NCBI GenBank assembly: GCA_010356995.1
Contig: ML996694.1
Coordinates: 540,035 to 604,034 of the forward strand
DNA: 64,000 bases
Origin: Trichodelitschia bisporula
Lineage: Eukaryota; Ascomycota; Dothideomycetes; Phaeotrichales; Phaeotrichaceae
Direction of reading: 5' to 3'
The notes beneath the pieces were generated by a model. That model did no database searches, had not been told where the DNA came from, and saw nothing but the letters and a program-made list of their open reading frames with translations. A program made the translations under genes and the position numbers. Position 1 is the first letter of the stretch, and each line of letters starts with the position of its first letter. Shown here in pieces: positions 47,768 through 57,231 of this stretch.

Positions 47768-48022
47768 CGTCTTCCCATCTACTTCCTCATACAACACGCA
47801 ATCTCTACTCTGGAACTAAGAGGTCACCCGTCGTCGTCTGATTTCTCAGCCGCATTGCCTCCGAATTCATAGCTGTGCAGCCGACCAAACTATGACAGCT
47901 ATCTGACGACAGAACTAATGTACGACCACGTTTTTATCGAATGCCCTACCGTTCTGGTGAATCTCGAGCGCGGAATTACGCCCGCCGATGACCTCGTTCT
48001 GTGCTGCGACCTGGAACCTAGC

Positions 48023-48341
48023 GTTAATCTGACCGATATACTAATTAATATGAATAATTACCTTATTCAATATATATAATTCTTTTATTTAACATATAAG
48101 CTTAGGGCGTCGTACCGCGGGCTTGAACTCCATCAATGTAGAGAGTGACCGTCTTCGCTTAGACTCTCTTAGGGTACGTCTTGAACCTGTTTCCTGCGGC
48201 TTTTAGTTCTAAGATTGCGTTTCTGGATAGCCTGATTTTACGCGCCAGCAAGTTCAAGGCCTTATGTACAAATCTCTTGCCGAGCTTTGTGAGGATCCTG
48301 ATATGCCGGCTTCCTCTTGCGTTTGATGTCAACGGCCGCAC
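48023..48341 (-). mobile_element. Possible relic of a Fot1/pogo-type DNA transposon
   Basis: An AT-rich island (48023-48101), unlike the surrounding sequence, adjoins a 60-codon minus-strand frame (48341-48159). This frame resembles the basic, coiled C-terminal tail of fungal DDE transposases, with KLGKRFVHKALNLLARK followed by LELKAAGNRFKTYPKR. No DDE core, terminal inverted repeat or TA target duplication was found. The call is inference from pattern alone. Confidence 0.25.
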
Positions 48342-48704
48342 ATCTCAGTCTCACCCAAGGCATAAAGCACAAAGCGCCTTGTGATATGCATTCTTTGTTT
48401 CAACATGCATTCTGCGCCAACAGATCCTTGAAATAAATGTTTCTGCTCAAGTCACGCGCGTCAAACGACATACGGTAACCGGGAATCCTTCTTATGCGCT
48501 GCGTTCCCGACACTCACTGATGATTGCACTTTCACATGGCACGTTAAGTTGGTAGTAAGCTGATGTTCTTTCTATTCTCCAGGCTCATCTTGAGCCAACA
48601 AAGTCGCAATTCATGGGCCTAGGTATCTCCTGAACTTCAAGTCCCACGCAATGTGTCGAGACTCCAAGTTAATCCCATTTCAGTTCCGAGTCGCTCGCAG
48701 CGAC

Positions 48705-50066
48705 CTAATCCTCAAAGCTGAACTTTTCCCTTAGCGTCTTTGTAATCCTCTCGCTCTCACGCTCAGCCTCCATTCGACGCGCCACCTCCACATTCGACTC
48801 CCTTTTCTTCTCTCGCCTCTCCCTCAAGCGCGCCCTAAGTGCATGATCCTGAATCGGCGTCTGCAACCTAGCCATGACATCGATCCTTGGCCGAGTCGCT
48901 TCCCTAGCATCCGGTATCAACGCTTGTGGACGAGACACAAAGGCAGACAATTCGGACACACTCTGATGCCTCGAGACAGGCAGTGCATCCATAGTCACAC
49001 CGCCCACCACCATCGTCTTGCTCGGGATCCGAATCTCCGTCTCGCGCACTATCGGCATGAGCGCAGGATCCCTGACCAGCGGCGAGTTCTCCGGGAGTGG
49101 CTTGCGGCGAATGAGGAAGGTGGGCTTCGGGAGGCGAATGCGGGAGGCAGGCTTCGGGAGCGGCTTGTCGCCACCATCCGACGAGGGCGGGCTTACAGCG
49201 CCGGGCGGAGCCGGAAGCGACTTGTCCGCCCAAAGCATCTTCGCAGATGGCACCGCAGGAGTGTGCTTGGACAGGACCGCGCTCGACTGACCCGATTTCG
49301 GCAACACAGGCTTGGCCTCGGCCGGCTTGTCCGCCCTCAGCTTCAAAGATGGTACCGCAGGGGTGTGCTTGGATACAACCGCACTCGACTTACCCGATTT
49401 CGGCAACCCAGGCTTGGCCTCAGCCGGCTTGTCCTTCCGGCCGAACCTATGCAGGTAGAAGTACTGCTCTGGCGGCGGCGGGGCGAACACATAGCGGGGA
49501 GGTGAATAGGCCTTTGGCGGGCTGCGGTTGCGGGGGCGAGTGCTGTCGGTAGGTAGCGGGAACGGCTTTTTCGGGAAGTAAGGAGTGTAAACGGTGCTCG
49601 GGAGGTTGAGAGCTGAGCTACCAGCCGAGTCAGGGGACGAGACGTGTTTCCAGTTGAAGGCGTGCCGCGAGGGCATCAGACAACTCGGGTGTCTGGTGAT
49701 CGGGCTCGGGACCTCGTCGTCCCATTCAAAGAGACTCTGCGAGGGGGAACGACTCGAACGCTTGCTGCTCGGACTCGATTCCCGCGAGGCCCGTCCGCGC
49801 GGGACTGGTTTCAACGGAATCAGACTCCGCTCCCTCGTGCTCAGCCTCGGCGGGCTCGGTGTCCGCGCGCTCAGTTCTCCGGCTGCCAGAAGCGGGCGGT
49901 AGTGCATTGCGTTCGGACTCTTCAGCAGGAGCACGGTGCAGGCGGTGCAAGGCGTGATACAGGCCGATGTTTGGACCAGGTTGGCGCATGAACCGCTCGC
50001 GTTGTGCACGCAGACCGGCGGCCGCATTGTGTGCCCGCAGCTGAAGGTGGTGGTAGTCTTACACAT
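48705..50066 (-). CDS. Uncharacterised protein with Cys-rich N-terminus and internal repeats
   Basis: One open exon encodes 453 residues. The first 45 residues hold seven cysteines (C2, C10, C19, C27, C36, C40, C43) and begin MCKTTTTFSCGHT, a pattern seen in many uncharacterised ascomycete proteins and possibly a small metal-binding fold. The middle is Ser/Pro/Arg/Lys-rich. Two copies of a 34-35-residue repeat beginning DKPAEAKP lie at about residues 212-280. The C-terminal 60 residues are highly charged and likely helical (RARLRERREKKRE, then ARRMEAERESERITKTLREKF). No catalytic domain is seen. The long clean frame with a structured N-terminus supports a real gene; function is unknown. Confidence 0.7.
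   Translation of the reverse strand: MCKTTTTFSCGHTMRPPVCVHNASGSCANLVQTSACITPCTACTVLLLKSPNAMHYRPLLAAGELSARTPSPPRLSTRERSLIPLKPVPRGRASRESSPSSKRSSRSPSQSLFEWDDEVPSPITRHPSCLMPSRHAFNWKHVSSPDSAGSSALNLPSTVYTPYFPKKPFPLPTDSTRPRNRSPPKAYSPPRYVFAPPPPEQYFYLHRFGRKDKPAEAKPGLPKSGKSSAVVSKHTPAVPSLKLRADKPAEAKPVLPKSGQSSAVLSKHTPAVPSAKMLWADKSLPAPPGAVSPPSSDGGDKPLPKPASRIRLPKPTFLIRRKPLPENSPLVRDPALMPIVRETEIRIPSKTMVVGGVTMDALPVSRHQSVSELSAFVSRPQALIPDAREATRPRIDVMARLQTPIQDHALRARLRERREKKRESNVEVARRMEAERESERITKTLREKFSFED
49227..49433 (-). repeat. Two in-frame tandem repeats of about 102-105 nt
   Basis: Copies at 49433-49332 and 49331-49227 encode DKPAEAKPxLPKSGxSSAV followed by SKHTPAVPS. They are nearly identical in sequence, implying recent duplication within the uncharacterised gene. 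Confidence 0.85.
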
Positions 50067-51872
50067 CTTGCCCGAGGTGCTAGCGGAGGTGCTGGCGGAG
50101 ATACTGGTGCTGGACTGGAGAACCGGCTCCGATGAAAGTTGTTATCGAGCTGGAACTTGAGAGAAGTGTCCCTGGGAAAGCTGGTGGGCTGCAGTTTGGG
50201 TTTTGGAGAGCGGTTATGTAGAAGAGTGGGCAGAGTTGTGAGAGCGACGGTGATAGAGAATGTGAGGAGGAATATGAAGGCGTTGGTGAAGGTTGCGAGG
50301 CCAGTGAAATGGGAATGTGAGGCTGCGAGCACCATAGCGAATGGAAGAAGCGGCAGTGCGCTGCTAGAATGGGGGAGATGTGCAGGTCGAGAAGCCATTG
50401 TGAGTGTCTTACTGGTGTCTTGGGGCATGGGTGATCGTTGATGGGGGAAGGACATCGTGGGTATAGACAATGGACAATGGACATGGATCGAGTATTGTGA
50501 TGTCTTTCTATTCAGATGCCTCTTTAGGAAGTTGAAACACGTGACATGATGTTTCTTCATTGCATCGCACCCCATCACTAGAACTAGTACTACCTGGCGG
50601 CAGTTAGCAACAGTGATCTGTAGACGGCATACGAGACGGAGTAACGAGAATTGCTTCACGGGACGGTATTCAGTTCACACACAACTCCATCACCCTCGCC
50701 GTCTCGTCCGGACCCTCACCAACCTGCACCTCAGACAGAGCTCACCCCGGAGTTGACCCCAGATCCCCACGGCCCACCAAGCCCCACACAAAAGCTCCGA
50801 ACGTTGGGGGGCTCACCGACATCAAAAGGCCCCGAGAGGGCGCGGCGCGGCGCCCGTATCTCGGTAACGGATGCCGCCATGACGCAGGCTTAAGCTTATG
50901 CGCGTGTGCCGTGCGTGCGTGCGTAACGGCGTACAGCCGCGCCCGAGTGCGGATTGTGTTGCTGAGCAGCTGCGCGGGGAATGGTGCTGTGGGGTTCAGG
51001 GTTATGAGGAAGGGAGCGGAGACCGAGGAGCAGGCGTGGTGACGGTGATGGGGATCCGGAGTTTGATCTGCTTGAAATATTTGGGTGATTCGCGGCGATG
51101 GTGGAGGTTTGACGGGTCGGAATATTATGCAGTATGGACTGTGCACAAGGCGTGCACTAGTTCCACGCAGTAGGCTCGGCTGGCTATGATTAGCGGAGGA
51201 CTGGGGGCGTTTCATTCGAAGGGCTAAGTTCAGGGGGTTAGCATGTGGCACTCGCTGGGTTGGCACTGGAGAGTGAAGAGTGCAGAGAAGAGAAGAGGTG
51301 GAAGAGGTGAGGCTATTATTGATTAAGGAGGACGGATCGGAGGGGATGGTGAAGGTGGTGAAGATGATGATGATGATGAGGAAGTTGCCGGAGCATAAGG
51401 GCGGAGGATAAGGGGAGGCCCTGGGGAACAGGAGCTTTGAATCTTGTTGTTTAGCTTTGTTTCCGCCTCGTCGGGACGCCTTTTTCTTCATCATTCTTCG
51501 CCCTCTTCTTCTTCTCCTTCCTCTTCTTCTTCTTCTTCTTCTTATTCTTCACCTCTTCTTCAACTCTTCTGTTCTTCTCTCCGAGTGGGACTGTACTGTA
51601 AGCTTGTAGTGGAGCTTTATTCTTGGTCACTTCACCATCATCAGTAGCATCATCGTCGGCATCATCATCATCAATTCATCTCTCTCCCGCTTCCGCTTGC
51701 CTCCACACGTCTACCCGTCATCTTCCCTCCCCGGTACCTGCATGATAGCTCCACACCCCCCTGACCGCGCCGTCCCATCCCCGTCGCTCCCGTCAATGTC
51801 GTTCACGTCCCCCCCATCACTATCCCTCCGCTAAGCCTCACCCACTTCCTTCACCACCACACGACGCGTATC
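50067..51872. promoter_or_regulatory. Divergent promoter region between two uncharacterised genes
   Basis: About 1.8 kb separates the two start codons. The part near 51.5 kb has a CTT-rich tract (about 51522-51550) followed by C/T-rich leader sequence. Open frames here, including a minus-strand one at 50742-51494 and an upstream extension at 50659-50067, reflect base bias and are not called. Confidence 0.45.
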
Positions 51873-53975
51873 ATGAAGCGCAAATTCTCCCTCAGCCTTG
51901 GGCCTCTGGTACGCATTATGCCCGAGCAGCCTCCCCCATCTCATCCCGGTCTTGATTCCCAGCTAACAGCCAGAAAGCTCACCTCCAAGGCCGAGCACAA
52001 GGCTCTCAAGGAGGCCCTCGCCGGAAACTTCGAATACATCTCCCCGTCGCCGTCGCCGCCCGACTCACCGCTTATCGATCGCCGGCCACTCGATGCAGTC
52101 ACTGAGAGCGAATTGCGCAAGGCCTGCGCTGCCATCGTCACCGAGTATGAGGAGGACCTGCCGAAACCGACTAGGGCAGCTGCCGCGAAGGCCCTGAAGG
52201 ACAAGGAGCGAGAGAGAGCACGGGAAAGAGAAAGAGAACGGGAAAAAGAACGGGAGCGTGTACGGGAACTTGAACGCGAAAGGGAAAGAGAAGGAGAGCG
52301 CGAACGGGAGAGACAACGCGAGAGGCAAAGAGAAGCAGAACGCGATGGCGACCATGACAAGGAAATTAAGGCACCGGCCCTATCGCACATCGCCGCCGTC
52401 GCCATCAAGCACCCGCAGCGCACCTCCAGCTACGCACTACCACCCTCGACTACACAAACCATCCACATCTCCCAACCCAACAACCCGCTCACCACCCTCC
52501 CCGAAGCCCCAACCCGCAGCGCCGCTCCCCCCTCCGTCTCCCGCCCTATCGAACGGCCCTTCCCCCGCCGCACAAGCAGCATGACCAAGCCCCTCACACA
52601 CCCCCCCTCATCAACCTCCACAAGCACAACAACAGCCAGCCTAACCTCCACCACCCTCTCCCCAACCACCGCCAACCCCCCCTTAAGCACAGCACCCACC
52701 TCCCGCCCATCCTCCACCCTCCTCCTCGACGCCGACGCCTACGCCGCGGCAGCTGCCTCCGCCGACGCCGCCGCCGCAGCCTGGATGCGTGCCGAAGCCG
52801 ACAAGCGCCGCATCGCCAGTCTAGAGCTGCACACCGCGCTGGCCCGGTCTTCCACCGAGCGCGCCGTGTTCTCCGGCGCTGAACCGCCTTCCCACCCTCC
52901 CTCGCGGAGCAACAGCACCTGGCGTAAGCTCATCCGCAGTGCGTCGGGGAGCAGATCCGGTTCTCGCACGGCTAGTCGGGATGGCACCGCCGCTCCCCGG
53001 GTGCGCTGGTCCGAAGATGCACCGCGCGAGATCCCCCCTCCTCAAAGCGCCCGGCACTCTCGCACATCCAGCCTGCACCGCTGGCGCTCCTGGGCCCTTG
53101 AGCGCGTGCCCTCCCGCTCCTCGATTAACCGCCCCACAAGCCAGGGCCGCGGGCGTGCACCGGCCCGCGCCTCCGTGCAGCCGCCACCGCTGGATCTCAA
53201 CAGGGAATTACCCCCCCTCCCCGGGCTGGATACATGGGAGCGCGAAGCGGCAGAGCGGGCAGCGGAAGAAGAGGCACGGCTTACGCAGGCGAAAGCGGAG
53301 CGGGCTCGTGTGGAGCGGGCACGGACGGAGGAGGAGCGCGTAATGGCGCTGGAGGAGCGAGACCGTGTGCTTAGGCCTGTGCCTGGACCTGAGGGGCCAA
53401 GGCGTGCGAAGGCGGCGAGCGCGCATATTGTCTCCGTCATGCGTGCCCCGACGCCGCAACACGAATCTCGCGAGACGGAGTACCGGGTTGCGAGTGCAGT
53501 GAGGGTGACACGCGTGCAGAGTGTGAGGCGCGGGGCGGATGGGACGCCGCGCGTGCCGAGCGGGACGGCGAGTGCGAGGGTGGCAAGCCCAGTTAGTGTG
53601 GCTGAGGTACCGGTGCGCGCTACGACGCCTGGGCCGTTGACGTCAAGCCCTGTTGTTGTTGGATCGCCGGTTGCGCCGCCGGTGAACAGGAATAGTGCGC
53701 ATGCGCCTATTCCTGTTGAGCGGCCTGCGACGGCGGAGGAGCCGAGTGATGGCGGAGATGAGTGGGAGGTGCAGGTGGGGGATATTACTGCTTTGCCGCC
53801 GATGCCGCCGAGGAGGGAGAGGGAGAGGGAGAGGGAGAGGGAGAAGGAGAATGTGGGGGTTGGGCATGGAGGTGCGGGTGCGGGGAAGAGGAGTAGTGGG
53901 CTTAGGAGGGTGTTGAGTACGTTTGCGCTTGGGGGGGCAGGGTTGGCGGTTGGGACTCGGGGAAGGGAGAGATAG
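51873..53975 (+). CDS. Uncharacterised Arg/Glu-rich coiled-coil protein
   Basis: A single frame encodes 700 residues. Residues about 107-165 form an extreme Arg/Glu tract (RERERE-type runs) likely to be a charged helix. Then come Pro/Ser/Thr-rich stretches, an Ala-rich segment, a second Glu/Arg helix near residues 445-490, and an RERERERE tract close to the C-terminus. The end (RRVLSTFALGGAGLAVGTRG) is mildly hydrophobic. A second in-frame ATG at 51918 (MPEQPPPSHPG) could be the true start, and an intron near 51912 is possible because GTACGC occurs there. No conserved domain is recognised. Codon usage looks gene-like over the whole length, so I treat it as real but of unknown function. Confidence 0.65.
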   Translation: MKRKFSLSLGPLVRIMPEQPPPSHPGLDSQLTARKLTSKAEHKALKEALAGNFEYISPSPSPPDSPLIDRRPLDAVTESELRKACAAIVTEYEEDLPKPTRAAAAKALKDKERERAREREREREKERERVRELEREREREGERERERQRERQREAERDGDHDKEIKAPALSHIAAVAIKHPQRTSSYALPPSTTQTIHISQPNNPLTTLPEAPTRSAAPPSVSRPIERPFPRRTSSMTKPLTHPPSSTSTSTTTASLTSTTLSPTTANPPLSTAPTSRPSSTLLLDADAYAAAAASADAAAAAWMRAEADKRRIASLELHTALARSSTERAVFSGAEPPSHPPSRSNSTWRKLIRSASGSRSGSRTASRDGTAAPRVRWSEDAPREIPPPQSARHSRTSSLHRWRSWALERVPSRSSINRPTSQGRGRAPARASVQPPPLDLNRELPPLPGLDTWEREAAERAAEEEARLTQAKAERARVERARTEEERVMALEERDRVLRPVPGPEGPRRAKAASAHIVSVMRAPTPQHESRETEYRVASAVRVTRVQSVRRGADGTPRVPSGTASARVASPVSVAEVPVRATTPGPLTSSPVVVGSPVAPPVNRNSAHAPIPVERPATAEEPSDGGDEWEVQVGDITALPPMPPRREREREREREKENVGVGHGGAGAGKRSSGLRRVLSTFALGGAGLAVGTRGRER

Positions 53976-54843
53976 GGAGAGGTGAAGGTGGGGATGGTGG
54001 GTTTCGCTTCGGTAATGTGCAGGCACGTCCGCTTTTTGGTTCGGGGTGTTGGGATGAAGAAGCAAAGTGGTGCGCCTTTTGGGGGGATAATGTATACCCG
54101 GAGTTAGAGTTTGTACACGCGGTTATCTGTACATCGTGGTTCCGTTACTTCGATTTCCTTAAGGGCTAGGCTGGCGTACACATAATGGGGACAGGAAATC
54201 TGGGGTCTGGCGCGGCTGAGTGCAGATAAGGCTGCCGGTGTTACTTTCAGGTGGATGAAGTGTTTAGTGCCAAAGACAACATGGGTCATATAGGAAGCTG
54301 GTTAGGCTGTTCCATGCACTAGCTGTACATGCCGTGAAGCTGCTGTGAGATGCATATGAACTCGCCAGCGGTTGTTCGAGTACCTGAGCACAGCCCACGA
54401 GAACTTCTCTTCCTCCTCGCATACGTCCCGCAGCGCGGCGTGGCGTACCCTAATTCTCTCTGGGGAGCATCATAGGTATGGACCTGACCCAGGAGCCTTT
54501 TCCGGCATAAACTCGAACAGAGCGGTTCGACCGGAACGAAGGAAGTCACCGAGTCACGTCAAGGCCGCCGGAGGTGCTAGGACAGAGTTAATCGCTTGAT
54601 TCAAGCTGGTTGCAGACAAAAGTCCTACCAGAAAGGCCGCCTCAGAGCCACCCGTAAAGAGCATGGCCATCCGCGTCCGCAAAGGCCCCCAAGCAGGGCG
54701 GTCACCGTTTTTCGGATGGTCCTTGCCCCTTCAACCGCCTCAGACTGAAAGGCAGAGCCACAACGCAGCATCGTACCTGACGCTGGTCTTTTCCTCGAAG
54801 CTAACACGTCCACCGTAAGTCCAATGAGTCTGACGCCGCCCGT
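53976..54843. other. Convergent intergenic region
   Basis: It lies between the stops of the Arg/Glu-rich protein gene and the Rds3 gene, and probably holds two 3' UTRs. No gene is seen. Confidence 0.5.
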
Positions 54844-55267
54844 CTAGTGATTTCGAAAGTTTTTCTTCTGGTAGAACAAGTCTGTTCTCGAGCTGCCTAG
54901 GTTGATAATCTTGGGGCACCCATCGCGGTCCTTCTCGAGGCGTGTACACTCGAAGCAGTAGAAGGCGTCCGATATGCCCTGTGCCGTGTTAGTTTCATCC
55001 TTTGCTACCACACATTGCCCTACGTACCTCTCCGCCGCATACAATGCACTTGTTCTGGTAGTTACCGAACGAGCACTCGTCGCAGATGCGCACCAGCGTG
55101 GTCGGCCGCACGTAGCTGTCGCAGACGGGGCACTTGCCGTCGCACTTGTCACAGAGGCGCCCGATGGAGATACCGGGTTGCTTGCGGCACATGACGAGGT
55201 CGCTGCGGGGAGGTTAGCATCGCCGCGGGGAATGGGTGAGAGAAACATACGGATGATGGCGAGACAT
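54844..55267 (-). CDS. RDS3: SF3b splicing factor subunit Rds3/PHF5A
   Basis: Three exons (55267-55251, 55202-55028, 54978-54844) join in frame to 108 residues, close to the 107-110 residues usual for the family. The start [16 protein letters not shown] and the cysteine pairs [33 protein letters not shown] and CFEC match PHF5A, whose CxxC pairs bind three zinc ions in a knotted fold. The end [20 protein letters not shown] is nearly invariant. The protein is a core subunit of the U2 snRNP SF3b complex and helps hold the branch-point adenosine. The first exon is only 17 nt, so automated annotation could easily miss it. Confidence 0.97.
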
Positions 55268-55591
55268 GGCTGGTAAGTGCGAGTTGAGACGGGACGAAAG
55301 GGCCAGGTGTGAGAGTAAAGATCACTGCGGGTAACGGAAGCGACGTTAATAGCAGTTCGAGAGGGTGGCGAGCTTATGTCGAGGTCAAATGTCCAGATGT
55401 TCGCCTTCCGCAGTCGTCGCCGCATCGCTTACTAACGCTTCTTGGCATTTCCAGGTGGTCCACGCGCCCTCCTCCCGCTTCCACCTCCACTGCCCATGCA
55501 ACGGTGACAAGGCTCAACCAGCAACATCGCTACAACACGCATCGCTATTGCATGGGCTTCGCGCATTTTTGCGCGCACAATAATTGTGACA
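55268..55591. promoter_or_regulatory. Bidirectional promoter between Rds3 and pinin-like genes
   Basis: Only 324 nt separate the two divergent start codons, so both leaders and any shared control elements must fit here. No TATA box is obvious. Confidence 0.6.
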
Positions 55592-56857
55592 ATGGACGAA
55601 GCCGATCAGTCTGTTCCCCATTCTTACATGATCACCATTTCTAACCTCCGCAGATCGATCGCTTCAGCGGTCATTATCCCCGCGGCCACCGAACAGGCTC
55701 CTCCTTTCCACCCAGCCCCCTCCCTCAAACGTCGTCAATCCAGTGTTTCTGTTGCCGACAACAAGCGTGCGCGCCTTAGTTCTTCTTCCCATAGCCCGAG
55801 ATCGCCTGCGCCGCCCGCTGATCGTCCGCGTCGCGTCAACCACCAGGCTGAGGAGCGCAAGCGCGGCCAGCGGCTCTTTGGCGCACTGCTCGGCACGTTG
55901 TCTGCGAGTGCTAATTCAGACGCGCACACGCGGCGTCGCGACATTGAGAAGCGGCAGAAGAGGAAGCTGGCGGAGCAGTTTGATGAAGCGTCGAGGCGGC
56001 ACAAGGAGCGTATGGACGAGTTGGAGCTCGTTCGTAAGAGAGAGCAGGAGAAGTTTGACAAGGAGTTGGTTCGTACTTTTCGAACGCCAGTTTAGAGGGA
56101 CAAGTGCTAAATAGTGTGCATAGATGCGTTCGCGCCACGAAAATACCCTCACGATGGCCCATTTCTTGTGCACGAAGACAGTGCCGCCCATCGTAAGTGC
56201 AGCACCCGGCGCATCGGCTCTGCTAATCCCTTGTAGTACTACAAGCCCTGGGAGCTGCGCCCTGAAGATACCAACCAGATTGAAGAGCAGGTTGTCAGCG
56301 CCAAAGCCGAAATTGAGGCGGAACTCGCTGCCCTGGAGCAACGCCGCATCGACGAAGCCAAGGAGAAGGAAAACAAGGCACGCATGACCAACGTCGCGGC
56401 GCCTCCCGCAGAGTCGACCGATGACCTCGCGATACCTCCTCAAGGACACCAGGCTGATATCGAGCCCTCATACTCGGTGGGTTCAGAATTAGCTGCACCC
56501 TCCGGCCCCGCCGCCGACGAGGGGGCTTCCGTATCCCAAGCTCGTGATGATGCTAGTCCTACTGACACAGTTATGCCTGACACGCCGCTCGAGTCACAGC
56601 CAGTCAGCGAGCGTCCTGCTGATGACACGGAAGCTGATAAACAATCAAGGGAGTCCCTCGAAAGTTCTGCGGATGCGTCTGCTGCCCATGTACCTGTTAC
56701 AAGTGCAGGACCCCAACCTCCCCAGTCGGAGCCCGTTTCCACCTCTACTGACGCTCCGACGACTTTGCCAGCTGCGCCTACACCGGAAGGTGAGGGCGCA
56801 GACGAGCAAAACGGGGATGTGCTCTTTGAAGCGGAGGAAGATACTGTCATCTACTAA
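55592..56857 (+). CDS. PNN: Pinin/SDK/MemA domain protein
   Basis: Three exons (55592-56068, 56124-56192, 56237-56857) join in frame to 388 residues. The pinin domain (PF04696) is clear: GQRLFGALLGTL, a long charged helix with IEKRQKRKLAEQFDEASR, then SRHENTLTMAHFLCTKT and PPIYYKPWELRPED across the two introns. The C-terminal 200 residues are acidic and Ser/Thr/Pro-rich and end in EEDTVIY. Pinin is a nuclear-speckle protein linked to the exon-junction complex and alternative splicing. The first intron has the unusual donor GTTCGT. A further 45-nt intron (55609-55653, GTCTGT...CGCAG with a CTAAC branch site) would also keep the frame and shorten the protein to 373 residues. Confidence 0.88.
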
Positions 56858-57231
56858 CTAGCGTTGGGACGGGCTATGGTGCTGGTGTGCGGTCTGGAGT
56901 GGTCTTTTTGTACGTAGTGTGTCTCAGCCGCAGCTGCGCATTGCCGCCTACATACCGTACAAATCTTTATCTCGAGCTCGTGCATGAATCGGCTCACCCA
57001 TGCCATAATAGTTTTCTGATGTCACTTACGAGAGGTATATAAGTCAGTCATTGAGAACTCGGGACTCGGAACACCCAATTCGCACGGGGTCAAGGCTGCA
57101 GATCGATTCAGCCCTACCCGTATGCCTTGGCAGACAGGGAGGTGCAGGGAAGTTTGCGGCGGCATCTTTTCCCACCAACCTCACCCCATATCCGCACGGT
57201 AATCCCCTCTGATGCCCCCTCGTTTGTCGCC
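56858..57231. other. Intergenic region, promoter of the Pus1 gene
   Basis: Same-direction neighbours flank about 370 nt that should hold the 3' UTR of the pinin-like gene and the Pus1 promoter. No gene is seen. Confidence 0.5.

Larger units (their letters stand above)
46033..48704. other. Intergenic region with promoter, duplication and AT-rich patch
   Basis: The left part (46.0-47.0 kb) is purine-rich on the plus strand, so C/T-rich on the coding strand of the deubiquitinase gene, and looks like its leader and promoter. Around 47.07-47.11 kb GTAC palindromes are dense. A tandem duplication lies at 47545-47767 and an AT-rich island at about 48023-48101. No complete gene is supported. Confidence 0.5.

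Noticed and set aside
50742-51494. 250-codon minus-strand frame in the divergent promoter region
   Set aside because: Low-complexity Ser/Pro/Thr content and no conserved features.
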